64,000 nt of DNA from an uncultured Collinsella sp. (GCA_900540855.1 UQHK01000010.1:1-64000); one strand, 5' to 3'. Counted from the first letter of the stretch, positions 24,906 through 34,502 are shown. The notes: a model not told the origin generated them from the letters alone. Translations and numbers: made by a program.

Positions 24906-25244
24906 CTACTTACGGCGCTCGCCCTCGAGGGTGCGGTCAAACGCCCAGACCCACCAACGCATCACGTGGGCCTGCGAGCCGTCCGGCCGTCCGCACGCCT
25001 GGTCCTCCAGATACAACTCGGTCGCATGCCCGCCAAAACGAACCTTATACGTTGCCGTACGAACACCGTGAACCGTTAAGCCAAAGCCCGTGGACGAGAC
25101 AATCTCGTCAATTGTAAAGCAGCGACCGTCGACCCAGCAGACGGTGACCGGCACGACTTGTCCGCCCGCGAGGATGCGAGCCACGACGTCCACATACTGC
25201 TTGTGCACGCGCCGAGTTTTGCCATCTGTCTGTCGATATTCCAT
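24906..25244 (-). CDS. Hypothetical protein, 112 aa
   Basis: Opens MEYRQTDGKTRRVHKQ and ends RRK. It is a mixed beta-rich sequence with the motif YKVRFGGHATELYLEDQ near residue 68 and WWVWAF near residue 99, reminiscent of small actinobacterial DUF6504-type proteins, but I cannot place it firmly. The start is uncertain: ATG 25244 has TAGGAG only 2-3 nt away, while an earlier ATG at 25268 has no clear ribosome site. No signal peptide or membrane segment. It stands between the Bax-inhibitor gene and the divergent Pit transporter. Confidence 0.6.
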   Translation of the reverse strand: MEYRQTDGKTRRVHKQYVDVVARILAGGQVVPVTVCWVDGRCFTIDEIVSSTGFGLTVHGVRTATYKVRFGGHATELYLEDQACGRPDGSQAHVMRWWVWAFDRTLEGERRK

Positions 25245-25493
25245 GTCTCCTATTATCGAACGCATGTTTGCATATTGTAAAGCGAACAGACTGTGGTTTT
25301 GGAGTGTCGTAGCAATCGCACGTGTCCGCATGGCGTGATAGCAAAAAGAACACCCGCGGTCAACAGGGCTAATATTCAATTTTAGTGCCAAAAAATTACT
25401 TCTCCCATCAGAACTCGGCAAAGAAACCCGCAGGAGGTGATACGATTTATCATGTTTTTGTAACGTGCCTGCAAACTTCGAGAAAGCCCATAT

Positions 25494-26543
25494 ATGGACG
25501 TAACGTTCTCAACCTTCCTCGGCCAAATTGTGTCGAACCCAGTCCTTGCCGTCACCGTGATCCTCGCGTTGGGCGCCATCTTCGTCAACGGATGGACCGA
25601 CGCGCCCAACGCCATCGCGACCTGCGTCACTACGCGTTGCATGCCCGCCCGCGCCGCCATTCTCATGAGCGCCGCATTCAACTTCCTCGGCGTGCTCATC
25701 ATGACGCACTTTAACGCGAGCGTCGCCAATACCATCTCGCATATCGTTGACTTTGGCGGAAACAGCACCATGGCGCTCGCCTGCCTGTGCGCGGCCCTGT
25801 TCTCCATCGTCGTCTACGGCGCCACAGCATCGCGTTTCGGCATCCCCACCTCGCAAAGCCACAGCCTTATCGCCGGCCTGACCGGTGCCGCTATCGCCCT
25901 CGGCGGCGCGAGCAGCGTCAACGTCCACGAGTGGATGAAGGTCATCTACGGCCTGGCACTCTCCATCGGCCTGGGCTTTGTCATGGGCTGGGTCCTGTGC
26001 AAACTCGTCTCGATTCTTTTCGCCGCCGCCAACAGGCGACGTGCCAATGTCTTCTTTAAATACGCTCAGATCGCGAGCGCTGCGGCCATGAGCTTTATGC
26101 ACGGCGCGCAGGATGGACAGAAGTTCATCGGCGTGCTCTTTTTAGGCGTAGCCTTCGCAAACGGCCAGACTAGCGTCGGCGATGCCGGCATCCCCATCTG
26201 GATTATGCTGCTGTGCTCGGCCACTATGGGTATCGGCACCAGCGTGGGCGGTGAGCGCATCATCAAGTCCGTCGGCCAGAGCATGGTTAAGCTCGAGAAG
26301 TATCAGGGCTTCTCCGCCGACCTCGCGGGCGCGGCGAACCTGCTGCTTGCCACCCTTACCGGCATCCCCGTGTCCTCCACCCACATCAAGACCTGCGCCA
26401 TCATGGGCGTTGGTGCCGTCAAGCGCCTCTCGGCCATCAACTTCGGCGTCGTCAAGGACATGATGTTCACCTGGTTCTTCACCTTCCCCGCCTGCGGACT
26501 CATCAGCTTTGTCATGGCCAAGCTGTTCATGATGTTCCTCTAG
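25494..26543 (+). CDS. Low-affinity inorganic phosphate transporter, PiT family
   Basis: 349-aa membrane protein with about ten helices, a cation-coupled phosphate permease. Two inverted PiT repeats are visible: NGWTDAPNAIATCV near residue 32 and SFMHGAQDGQKFIG near residue 202, both carrying the family GxxDxxN/Q-type motif, and the paired PTSQSHSLIAGLTG and PVSSTHIKTCAIMG. The next gene, 67 nt downstream, is its DUF47 partner. It complements the high-affinity Pst system encoded about 6 kb away on the other strand. Confidence 0.92.
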   Translation: MDVTFSTFLGQIVSNPVLAVTVILALGAIFVNGWTDAPNAIATCVTTRCMPARAAILMSAAFNFLGVLIMTHFNASVANTISHIVDFGGNSTMALACLCAALFSIVVYGATASRFGIPTSQSHSLIAGLTGAAIALGGASSVNVHEWMKVIYGLALSIGLGFVMGWVLCKLVSILFAAANRRRANVFFKYAQIASAAAMSFMHGAQDGQKFIGVLFLGVAFANGQTSVGDAGIPIWIMLLCSATMGIGTSVGGERIIKSVGQSMVKLEKYQGFSADLAGAANLLLATLTGIPVSSTHIKTCAIMGVGAVKRLSAINFGVVKDMMFTWFFTFPACGLISFVMAKLFMMFL

Positions 26544-26610
26544 TCAAACCGAACGTCCATCCGGACCGCAACACTTCGCCCACCCGTCTTCGCCTCGAAA
26601 GGACCCACTC

Positions 26611-27234
26611 ATGGCAAAGAAACCCGATTCGTTCTACTTTGACAACTACGTCGCTTGCGCCGACCTCGCCGTCCAGGCCGCAGAGCTGCTCACCAAGATT
26701 TTTGAGAACTTTGACCCCGCGCAGATCCACGACATGCTCGATAAGATGCATGCGATTGAGCATGCGGCAGACAAGAAGCACCACGAGCTCGAAGACGCCT
26801 TGCTCACCGCCTTTATCACCCCGCTCGAGCGCGAGGATCTGGATCTGATGAGCTGCTCACTCGACACCGTGCTCGACCGCATCGAGGGTGTCGTGCAGCG
26901 CGTCTACTTCACCAACATTCAGAGCATCCATCCCGACGCCATCGTCATCGCCCACAAGGTAACCGATGCCTGTCGCGCCATGAAGGACCTGATGATCGAG
27001 CTGCCCAACTACCGCAAGTCCAAGACCCTGCGCGAGCTCGTCATCCAGATCAACACCATCGAGTCCGAGGCCGACGAGCTCTATATCAACGCCATGCGCA
27101 ACCTGCACGTTAACGGCAAGGACCCGCTCGAGGTCATCGCTTGGCGTGACGTGTACGCCTTCCTGGAGTACTGCGCCGACTGCTGCGAGAATGTGGCCGA
27201 TGTCGTGGATTCGATTGTCATGAAGAACAGTTAA
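26611..27234 (+). CDS. DUF47 PhoU-like Pit accessory protein
   Basis: 207-aa helical protein of the DUF47/PhoU-like family, usually paired with Pit and thought to regulate it. Acidic metal-binding patterns (HAIEHAADKKHHELED near residue 47 and TIESEADELY near residue 150) recur in the two half-repeats, as in PhoU. CGAAAGGACC precedes the ATG. It forms an operon with the Pit gene. The sequence gives no sign of a catalytic function. Confidence 0.9.
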   Translation: MAKKPDSFYFDNYVACADLAVQAAELLTKIFENFDPAQIHDMLDKMHAIEHAADKKHHELEDALLTAFITPLEREDLDLMSCSLDTVLDRIEGVVQRVYFTNIQSIHPDAIVIAHKVTDACRAMKDLMIELPNYRKSKTLRELVIQINTIESEADELYINAMRNLHVNGKDPLEVIAWRDVYAFLEYCADCCENVADVVDSIVMKNS

Positions 27235-27240
27235 TTGGGG

Positions 27241-27346
27241 GTACGTGTCCCGGCGGCGAAGGGCCGGCCACGGTTTGCTTTCTCACTCCGGCTGCTTTGC
27301 AGAGTCGTTCGAAAGTAAACCGTGGCCGGCCCTTCGCCTTACGTAC
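27241..27346. repeat. 106-bp inverted repeat after the Pit operon
   Basis: Arms 27241-27282 and 27311-27346 share GTACGT at the ends, then GGCGAAGGGCCGGCCACGG, TTT and CTTTC, with one mismatch and an 6-nt extra piece in the left arm. The loop is 28 nt. There is no T-run. It may act as a terminator but is much longer than needed. Confidence 0.7.
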
Positions 27347-27514
27347 CACCATTGGGAACTTTGGCTGATACTTTGAAAGCAATGAGGCTTTTGTTGGCAG
27401 GGCCTTTGAGCCCGATTGGGAACTTTGGGACCGCCTTAAACGTTTAGCTGAATCGGGCTTTGGGTACCCTTTGTTTTGCTTTGGATTGATTCGCTGACTT
27501 TGGAGGGTTTGATT
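27347..27514. other. C-poor intergenic stretch
   Basis: No gene. The plus strand is strikingly poor in C, and ATTGGGAACTTTGG occurs twice (27351-27364 and 27414-27427). The same composition continues into the first third of the nitroreductase gene. Confidence 0.5.
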
Positions 27515-28045
27515 ATGGGGTATTTGGATCTGGCTCGGGGTCGGTATTCTTGTCGTGAGTTTGAAGATCGGGCTGTGGAGCAGGCTGTGGTGGATGCCAT
27601 TGTTGAGGCTGGGCGTATTGCTCCTTCTGCTTGTAATAATCATCCTTCTCGTGTGATGGTGTTGGATACGCCCGAGCTTCTGGAGAAGGCTGCTGCTTGT
27701 CAGCCTCGGTTTGCTCGTGATGGGTCTATCTTTGGCGCTCCGCTCATCTTCCTTATTTGCAGCGTTACCGATGATGCTTGGGTGCGCCCGTATGACCAGA
27801 TGAATTCCAGTGAAATCGATACGTCCATAGTGTGCGACCAGATGATGATGGAGGCCACCGAGCAGGGCCTGGGAACGTGCTGGGTATGCCATTTTAAGCC
27901 TGAGGTGGCACAGGAGCAGTTCAACCTGCCCGAGGGCGTCTATCCCTATCACATGCTCGTCTGTGGCTATCCTGCCGACCACATCGCCGATCCCGAGCAT
28001 CGCGAGGCCCGCACCATTCCCCTCCCCGACTTCCTCCTCAAGTAG
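27515..28045 (+). CDS. Nitroreductase-family flavoprotein
   Basis: 176-aa FMN-dependent oxidoreductase of the small nitroreductase class. RGRYSCREF (residues 8-16) and APSACNNHPSR (36-46) form the FMN-binding part, and GLGTCWVCHF lies near residue 125. Its physiological substrate cannot be told. GGAGGG lies 8 nt before ATG 27515. Codon use is odd: only 2 of the first 71 codons end in C, whereas later codons follow the usual C/G-ending pattern of the window. This points to a mosaic origin or a strand-biased mutation block. A bidirectional terminator follows. Confidence 0.85.
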   Translation: MGYLDLARGRYSCREFEDRAVEQAVVDAIVEAGRIAPSACNNHPSRVMVLDTPELLEKAAACQPRFARDGSIFGAPLIFLICSVTDDAWVRPYDQMNSSEIDTSIVCDQMMMEATEQGLGTCWVCHFKPEVAQEQFNLPEGVYPYHMLVCGYPADHIADPEHREARTIPLPDFLLK

Positions 28046-28153
28046 ATTTTTAGGACATGCCTTAAAACCTACCCTTGACCGCTCACCCGTTCGCCGAGCT
28101 CTGCGCCACTATGTTCAGGGCTCGGTTTTTTATGATGCGCGCCCCGGCACAGT

Positions 28154-28187
28154 CATAAAAAAGGACCCGCAAGCTGCGGGTCCTTTC
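28154..28187. terminator. Bidirectional terminator, nitroreductase / divIVA
   Basis: AAAGGACCCGCA (28160-28171) pairs with TGCGGGTCCTTT (28175-28186). On the minus strand TTTTTTATG follows, so it mainly serves divIVA. Confidence 0.85.
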
Positions 28188-28212
28188 TAGGTACTAAATT
28201 GTAGGCCGAATG

Positions 28213-28887
28213 TTAGTCCAGGTCGTCAGCGGCAAAGTTGTCGATCGGGGCGAAAGGATCGGCCACAGGGACAACCGGGTCAGCGACGGGCAGCGGCTCG
28301 GCGGGAACAGTCACCGCAGGAGAAGCGGCAGAACCGACCGGCGTGGAGGCCATGAGGTCGGCCGGGAAGGAGTTCTGGGCATCGTCCATGAAGTGCTGGA
28401 TGAGCTTGAGATACTCGGCCTTGAACTCCTCACGGGAAGCCTTGAGACGATCGATTTCCTCGAGCTCGGCCTGCTTTTCGGTCAGAGCCTGGCGGATAAC
28501 CTCGCGGGCCTTGGCGTCAGCCTCGTTGCGGATACGCTCAGCATTCTCGTTGGCATCGTTGACGATGGTCTCAGCGGTCTGCTGGGCAGCGATCAGGGCA
28601 GCAGAAATCTGGCGCTCCTGAGCGGAGAAGTCAGGGGCGGGAGCAGCCACGGGGGCGGCAGGAACGGCTTGGGCGGTGGCATCCTGAGCCTGGGCAAGCT
28701 GAGCCTGCGCATCGGCAAGCTGCTGCTCGGTAGCAGTCAGACGACCCTTAAGGTCGACGATCTTAGCGAGCATAGCGTCAACCTCGGAGGACAGTGTCTC
28801 CAAGAAGACGTCGACCTCGGCAGGATCGTAGCCACGCTTGGCCTCAGAGAAAGTCTGAGCCTGGATGTCTGCAGGGGTAATAGCCAT
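28213..28887 (-). CDS. divIVA: DivIVA-domain cell division / polarity protein
   Basis: 224 aa. The first 60 residues match the DivIVA membrane-binding domain (PADIQAQTFSEAKRGYDPAEVDVFLE). Two coiled-coil stretches follow (about 35-70 and 90-165) with an Ala/Pro linker between them, then a Pro/Ala/Asp-rich disordered tail. DivIVA marks curved membrane at poles and septa, and in actinobacteria guides wall growth. AAAAAGGAGA precedes the ATG. It closes the yggS-sepF-yggT-divIVA series, the usual order in Gram-positives. Confidence 0.9.
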   Translation of the reverse strand: MAITPADIQAQTFSEAKRGYDPAEVDVFLETLSSEVDAMLAKIVDLKGRLTATEQQLADAQAQLAQAQDATAQAVPAAPVAAPAPDFSAQERQISAALIAAQQTAETIVNDANENAERIRNEADAKAREVIRQALTEKQAELEEIDRLKASREEFKAEYLKLIQHFMDDAQNSFPADLMASTPVGSAASPAVTVPAEPLPVADPVVPVADPFAPIDNFAADDLD

Positions 28888-28948
28888 AACAAGTCTCCTT
28901 TTTCATCGCCTCGGCGCTACACGCCCGACGTAAGTTACTAAGTCAGTT

Positions 28949-29236
28949 CTATACGAGTATACCTATAAGAAGCTGCAGAATCAGCCTCTGCACCAACTGC
29001 AACGCAATAATCGCAACGACCGGCGAAAAATCAACGCCGCCCATCGGCGGGATAAACCGACGAAAGAGGTTGAGCCACGGGCCGCAGACGCTATCGAGCA
29101 CTGCAGCGATATCCTGCAGCAGGCCGCCCTGCTTCATGGGAATCCACGTCATAAAGCAATAGACCACGATGAGCGTGGAGTAGAAGTTGAACAGCGTGTT
29201 GACCAGCTGGACAATGGTGTAGATGTTGATGAGAAT
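28949..29236 (-). CDS. YggT-family membrane protein with no canonical start codon
   Basis: YggT/YlmG proteins have two helices and act near the division site. The frame reads NIYTIVQLVNTLFNFYSTL, then VVYCFMTWIPM, and later the conserved NLFRRFIPPMGGVDFSP. Between the in-frame TAA that ends sepF and the first ATG/GTG/TTG (GTG 29167) there is no standard start, yet that GTG would cut the first helix in half and has no ribosome site. GAGGAG (29237-29242) is followed directly by ATT (29234-29236) and 6 nt later by ATC (29228-29230), so a rare ATT or ATC start is likely. It is 15 nt from sepF. Confidence 0.75.
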   Translation of the reverse strand: MLINIYTIVQLVNTLFNFYSTLIVVYCFMTWIPMKQGGLLQDIAAVLDSVCGPWLNLFRRFIPPMGGVDFSPVVAIIALQLVQRLILQLLIGILV

Positions 29237-29251
29237 CTCCTCGTCTTGGGT

Positions 29252-29974
29252 TTACTTAAGGTAGCCGTCGGCACGAAGCTTCTTGAGGTCCGAATCCTTA
29301 ACCTCGCAGCCGGCGGGCAGCACCATGAATACGCGATCGCCCACTTCTTTGACCGTGGCGCCCAGGCCACAGGCAAAGCCATAGCTAAAGTCCAGGACGC
29401 GCTTGGCGACCTCGGTGCGAACGCCAACAAAAATCAGTGCGACAGGCTGCTTGGTGCGAACGCGGCGCACCACGGTCTCCACGTCGTCATAGCTCTCGGG
29501 GCGCAGGACATAGGCCGGCAGCTGCGGCGTGGCGTTGATGATATTGCTCGCATAGGACGAGGCATCGCTCGGTGCAGGCGCGGGTGCAGCGGCGGCACGG
29601 GCGCGGGTGTTCTCGGCGTAGCTCGACGGCGTGTCATAGGCACCAGGACGATAACCGCTCGCAACGCTGTCCTGCGAGCGCGAAGGCGGGTTATACGTCG
29701 TGGCATGGCGGGAGTCATCGCCGACCAGCTGACCGGAGCGCGTATACACGGCAACCGACTCAGCTTCACCGCGGCGCGTCTGACCAAGCAGGCCGTTGCT
29801 CGGCTCGTCTTGGGTGTAGAAGCCCTCGCCCGAAGCACCGCTGTAGCCGTTGCCCTGATAACTATCGTCATAGCCGTCATCGTAGCCGTAGTCGTCGTCC
29901 TGGCCATAACCCTGGTCGTAACCCTGCTGGCCGCCCAGGTGCATCTTATTTTTAATCTCGTCAAGGAAGCCCAT
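29252..29974 (-). CDS. sepF: Cell division protein SepF
   Basis: Anchors FtsZ filaments to the membrane, replacing FtsA, which is absent from this region. The 240-aa protein starts MGFLDEIKNKM, an amphipathic membrane-binding helix, followed by a long Tyr/Gly/Asp-rich and Ala/Pro-rich linker (about 15-145). The globular SepF domain at the C-terminus (about 150-238) contains VLRPESYDDVETVV and RVLDFSYGFACGLG. Start ATG 29974 has GAGAGGAC at 8 nt; the 17 earlier codons are unlikely. yggT follows with only 15 nt between. Confidence 0.92.
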   Translation of the reverse strand: MGFLDEIKNKMHLGGQQGYDQGYGQDDDYGYDDGYDDSYQGNGYSGASGEGFYTQDEPSNGLLGQTRRGEAESVAVYTRSGQLVGDDSRHATTYNPPSRSQDSVASGYRPGAYDTPSSYAENTRARAAAAPAPAPSDASSYASNIINATPQLPAYVLRPESYDDVETVVRRVRTKQPVALIFVGVRTEVAKRVLDFSYGFACGLGATVKEVGDRVFMVLPAGCEVKDSDLKKLRADGYLK

Positions 29975-30034
29975 GGTTGTGTCCTCTCGCGGTTTAGTGC
30001 AGGCGCCCCGATAATCAGTGCGCACTTCAGAGCC

Positions 30035-30772
30035 TTATTTTACTGCAAACTCCGGGCTAAATACTACCCTGCCCAGGCGAACAAGCGTAGAGCCCTCCTC
30101 AAGGGCAGGCTCAAAGTCCTCGCTCATGCCGCAGGAAAGCTCAGGCAGGTTCAAATCGGGATGCGCCGCCTCCAGCTCATCCCTCAGCTCACGAAGCCCC
30201 GCAAAGGTGCGGCGTGCCACATCCTTATTCCCCCGGGGCGCCATAGTCATAAGCCCCTGTACGCAAATTCCCTCAAGTTCCGCAAGCTCACCCGCGGCGG
30301 CGCGAATCTCATCGGGCGAAAAGCCTCCCTTCGACTCCTCACCACTCACATTGACCTCGATGAGCACACGCTGGGGGCCGGCGAGCTCGCCTGCCTCAAT
30401 CTTGCGGACAGCACGGCTCGAGATCGCCTGTGCCAGATGCAGCGAACCCACCGAGTGAATCAGCTCGGCTGAGCCCAGCACCGCATTGATCTTATTGGTC
30501 TGCAGGTTGCCGATCATATCGAAGCGCACCTCGGGCAGCTCCTGATGCTCCGCCAGACCCGTGAGCTTGCGAACCAGCTCCTGCGGGCGGTTCTCGGCAA
30601 AATGGCGATACCCCGCCTGGATGGCAGCAACAGTCTCATCGACACCAACGGTCTTGGACACGGCAATGAGGCGCGCGGCGTCGTGGGGGCGGCCCGCGCG
30701 ATCGAGCGCCGCATAAAAACGTTCCAGAATCTGCTCGCGGCGAGCGCGCATCAAATCCAAATAGTTATCCAT
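30035..30772 (-). CDS. YggS-family PLP homeostasis protein
   Basis: Single-domain TIM-barrel protein of 245 aa that binds pyridoxal phosphate and balances B6 and amino-acid pools; no catalysis is known. LIAVSKTV (about residues 34-41) holds the PLP Lys, HFAENRPQE follows, FDMIGNLQTNK and the phosphate-binding LSCGMSEDFEPAL and GSTLVRLGR are all present. Most homologues have HxxGxxQ where this one has GNLQTNK preceded by Met-Ile. ATG 30772 has GGAGG upstream. Equivalent to ylmE of the division cluster. Confidence 0.92.
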   Translation of the reverse strand: MDNYLDLMRARREQILERFYAALDRAGRPHDAARLIAVSKTVGVDETVAAIQAGYRHFAENRPQELVRKLTGLAEHQELPEVRFDMIGNLQTNKINAVLGSAELIHSVGSLHLAQAISSRAVRKIEAGELAGPQRVLIEVNVSGEESKGGFSPDEIRAAAGELAELEGICVQGLMTMAPRGNKDVARRTFAGLRELRDELEAAHPDLNLPELSCGMSEDFEPALEEGSTLVRLGRVVFSPEFAVK

Positions 30773-30822
30773 TGCCAATCGCCTCCGCTGACAGCCAAAC
30801 AAGTAGTCCCATGCTAACGCAA

Positions 30823-30854
30823 GAGCGCGGCCCCGCATGTGCAAGGCCGCGCTC
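30823..30854 (-). terminator. Terminator after phoU
   Basis: GAGCGCGGCC (30823-30832) with GGCCGCGCTC (30845-30854). On the minus strand only TTGCGTT follows, so it may leak into yggS. Confidence 0.55.
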
Positions 30855-30891
30855 ACTTAGGTATTTACAATCTTTCGACGAACGGGGCTAC

Positions 30892-31749
30892 TTACTCCTC
30901 GTCGTCCTCGCCATCGTCCTCGTCCTCAAGATGATCGAGCAGGTAGCGAAGACCCTCGCTGACCTCGTTGGCGGGCACCTTGGCAACGTAACGCGCGTCG
31001 ACGGCGGGCCTCATGATAACACCCTCGCCCGAAGGCACGCGCATGCTCTCGAGCTCATCCTCGTCCACACGGGCGATATCGCCGGCGTTCATACGCTGAC
31101 CAGTCAACAGGAAGGTCAGACGGCAAGCGGCATCGATGGAAATGGAAGCGATGCGATCGAGGTAGCGCGAAACCATGATGGCGCGGCGCAGGTCGTCATA
31201 GTTGCTGTCGTCGTCCATAAAGTCGCCCGTATCCATACGGTTAAAGGTGCGGAAGAACTTCTCGTAGGCAGCGCGCACTGGCTCGTCCTCGACGGCCAGG
31301 TTGCAGATGATGGACATATCATTGGTGACGAGCGCAGAAAGCGAAGAGCCCAGCACCTGGTAGACGGCCTCAGCCTCGGCCTTAACCGTGCCGACAAGCT
31401 CCTTGGGCAGCGAGATGTCGGCCTTGATCATATGACGCGTGGCACGGCAGATCTGACGGACCTTATCGGTCATGCGCTGCAGGTTAAAGTCGACGTAGAT
31501 GATCGTCTGAAGCAGGCGGAAGTCGGAGGCGACCGGTGACTGCGTGGCGATCAGGTTGTAGCAGACGGCCTCCAGGTTGGCGCAGCGCGCGTCAATCGAA
31601 AGCGTGCGTTTCTTGGTCTTGGTGGCGAGCTTGCGGTCGTCGGTCACATAGGCCTTCACGGCATCGTGGAGAGCCAGATCGACGGCCTCATAGATGCTCA
31701 GCATCTCGTGACGGGCCTCGACGAGCTGACGGGAAAACAGTTTGCGCAT
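30892..31749 (-). CDS. phoU: PhoU-domain phosphate regulator
   Basis: Represses phosphate-starvation responses by coupling PstB to the sensor kinase. The 285-aa protein has two PhoU helical repeats (about 15-95 and 115-215), including RTLSIDARCANLEAVCYNLIATQSPVA-like helix pairs, LQRMTDKVRQICR, and SRYLDRIAS in the second half. It has an additional C-terminal region of about 70 residues ending in an acidic tail, longer than E. coli PhoU (about 240). GGAG precedes the ATG. It is the last gene of the pst unit, 92 nt after pstB with a small hairpin between. Confidence 0.88.
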   Translation of the reverse strand: MRKLFSRQLVEARHEMLSIYEAVDLALHDAVKAYVTDDRKLATKTKKRTLSIDARCANLEAVCYNLIATQSPVASDFRLLQTIIYVDFNLQRMTDKVRQICRATRHMIKADISLPKELVGTVKAEAEAVYQVLGSSLSALVTNDMSIICNLAVEDEPVRAAYEKFFRTFNRMDTGDFMDDDSNYDDLRRAIMVSRYLDRIASISIDAACRLTFLLTGQRMNAGDIARVDEDELESMRVPSGEGVIMRPAVDARYVAKVPANEVSEGLRYLLDHLEDEDDGEDDEE

Positions 31750-31841
31750 GGTTCACTCCAATCAGTTGGGTGCGGTCATGCCGCCCGCACAGTGAATACG
31801 CACCGGACTAGGTCCGATCGGCTTGGGACTAGTCGCACCGA

Positions 31842-32645
<804 letters not shown>

Positions 32646-32657
32646 GGGACTCCTTAA

Positions 32658-33563
32658 CTAGCGACGCTTGCGCGACAGGAAGCGCGCAAACAGGTTGAAG
32701 GCCAGAATGATCACCATCAGCAAGAGCGCGGTGCCGTAGGCTGCGTTCATGTTGATGCCGTCGTTGGCAAGCAGGTACAGGTGAACCGTCATGGGGCGGC
32801 CGGAATCGAGCGGCGAAATAGGTAGATTGATGGCTTGGCCCATGGTGTAGAGCACCACCGCGGTCTCGCCAATGGCGCGGCCGATGGCGAGGACGATGCC
32901 CGTGGCAATACGGCCAAAGGCAGAAGGAAGCACAATCTTGGAGACAACCTGCCACTTGGTGGCGCCCAGGCCGTACGCGCCCCAACGGATATAGCGCGGG
33001 ACGGCGCGAATGGCCTCTTCGGTGGTGCGCATGACGATGGGAAGCATCAAGAGCGCGAGCGCCAGAGCGGCCGAGACCATCGAAAGGCCCAGGCCCATGG
33101 CCTCGACAAACAAGGCATAGCCAAACAGGCCCATAACGATGGAGGGCACCGAGGCCAAAGCGTCAGCAGCGTAGCGAATGAGCTCGACGACCTTGCCCTG
33201 CTTGGCGTACTCGGCCAGATAGACGGCTGCCAGCACAGCAATCGGCGTGCAGATAAGCATGGCGAGCGCCGTCACATAGACGGTCGAGACGATCGTGGGC
33301 CAAATTCCGCCCTCGGCGTTGACGCCCTGGGGCCAACCGAAGATAAAGTCGAGCGAGATATGCGGCAGGCCGTTAATGACCACATAGGCAATGATAGCGA
33401 CCAGCACCAGCGTGGTGATGTATGCCGCGGCACGGAACACGCCAAGCATGATCTTGTTGGACAGGTCCTTGTTGATGCGGCCCTTCTTGCCATGGGAAAG
33501 GGCACGCTTGATGCGCTCGCGCGACGAGGTCGTATCGACCGTCGTGTCAACGGAATCGGACAT
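32658..33563 (-). CDS. pstA: Phosphate ABC transporter permease PstA
   Basis: 301-aa membrane subunit with six helices. The first 45 residues form a charged cytoplasmic extension. The coupling-helix motif EEAIRAVPRYIRWGAYGLGATKWQ is interrupted here as EEAIRAVPR then GAYGLGATKWQVV, typical of PstA. It is 3 nt from the pstC stop, so the two are co-translated. Confidence 0.95.
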   Translation of the reverse strand: MSDSVDTTVDTTSSRERIKRALSHGKKGRINKDLSNKIMLGVFRAAAYITTLVLVAIIAYVVINGLPHISLDFIFGWPQGVNAEGGIWPTIVSTVYVTALAMLICTPIAVLAAVYLAEYAKQGKVVELIRYAADALASVPSIVMGLFGYALFVEAMGLGLSMVSAALALALLMLPIVMRTTEEAIRAVPRYIRWGAYGLGATKWQVVSKIVLPSAFGRIATGIVLAIGRAIGETAVVLYTMGQAINLPISPLDSGRPMTVHLYLLANDGINMNAAYGTALLLMVIILAFNLFARFLSRKRR

Positions 33564-33566
33564 AGC

Positions 33567-34502
33567 CTACCCCCTCTTCTTCTTGGAAATCAGACGGACG
33601 ATGCCCACCAACGTGGCGGAGATGATAAACAGGACCACGCCCATGCCGAACAGCGCCGAGCGGTGCAGACCCGAGGAATAGCTCATGTCGAGCGCGATCT
33701 GGCTCGTGAGCGTCGAGATGGGGCTCGCAATGCTGTCGGGAATAACCGGGGCGTTACCCACGACCATGAGCACGGCCATGGTCTCGCCGATGGCACGGCC
33801 CATACCCAGCACGATGGCATCCACGATACCCAGCTTGGCGGCAGGTAGCACGACCTTATAGATGGTCTGCCACTTAGTAGCACCCATGGCATACGATGCC
33901 TCGCGAATACCCATGGGAATGGAATTGAGGGCATCGATGGTGAGCGTGGTGATGGTAGGGACGATCATGATGGCAAGCACGAACCACGCCGTCAGCGCAC
34001 CAAAACCAAGACCACCGGTCAGTTGCGCGATAAACGGACGGATGATGATCATGCCAAAGAAGCCATAGATGATAGAAGGGATGCCGGCCAACAGGTCAAC
34101 GGCAGGGCTGATGAGCTTGCGCACGCGCTTGCTGGCGATCTCGACCAGATACACGGCCGTGCCCACGCCTAGGGGCACACCCATGGCGAGCGCACCGACG
34201 GTCACCAGACCCGAGCCGGCAAGCAGCGACACGATGCCGTAGTGGCCCTCAGAGGGCGCCCACGTAAAGCTAAAGAAGTCCGCCAGACCGATGTCGGTAA
34301 AGACGGGCAGCGCCGAGTACGTGGTAAAGACAAAAATCAGGATGACGGTAACAACCGCCAAGAACGCGCAGGCAAAGAAAATCCACTGCAGCGCCTTCTC
34401 CTTGATATAGGTGCTGCGCGATACGAGCGCCAGCTCGCGCTTCTTGGGCGCCTGAGCATTCTGCTCAGTCTGGGAGTTTTCCTGTGCTTCCATGCTACTC
34501 AC
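33567..34502 (-). CDS. pstC: Phosphate ABC transporter permease PstC
   Basis: 311-aa membrane subunit, six helices with a soluble N-terminus of about 30 residues. ALNSIPMGIREASYAMGATK is the coupling-helix motif that docks on PstB, and LLAGIPSIIYGFFGM is a conserved PstC stretch. Its start overlaps the pstS stop by 8 nt. Confidence 0.95.
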   Translation of the reverse strand: MSSMEAQENSQTEQNAQAPKKRELALVSRSTYIKEKALQWIFFACAFLAVVTVILIFVFTTYSALPVFTDIGLADFFSFTWAPSEGHYGIVSLLAGSGLVTVGALAMGVPLGVGTAVYLVEIASKRVRKLISPAVDLLAGIPSIIYGFFGMIIIRPFIAQLTGGLGFGALTAWFVLAIMIVPTITTLTIDALNSIPMGIREASYAMGATKWQTIYKVVLPAAKLGIVDAIVLGMGRAIGETMAVLMVVGNAPVIPDSIASPISTLTSQIALDMSYSSGLHRSALFGMGVVLFIISATLVGIVRLISKKKRG

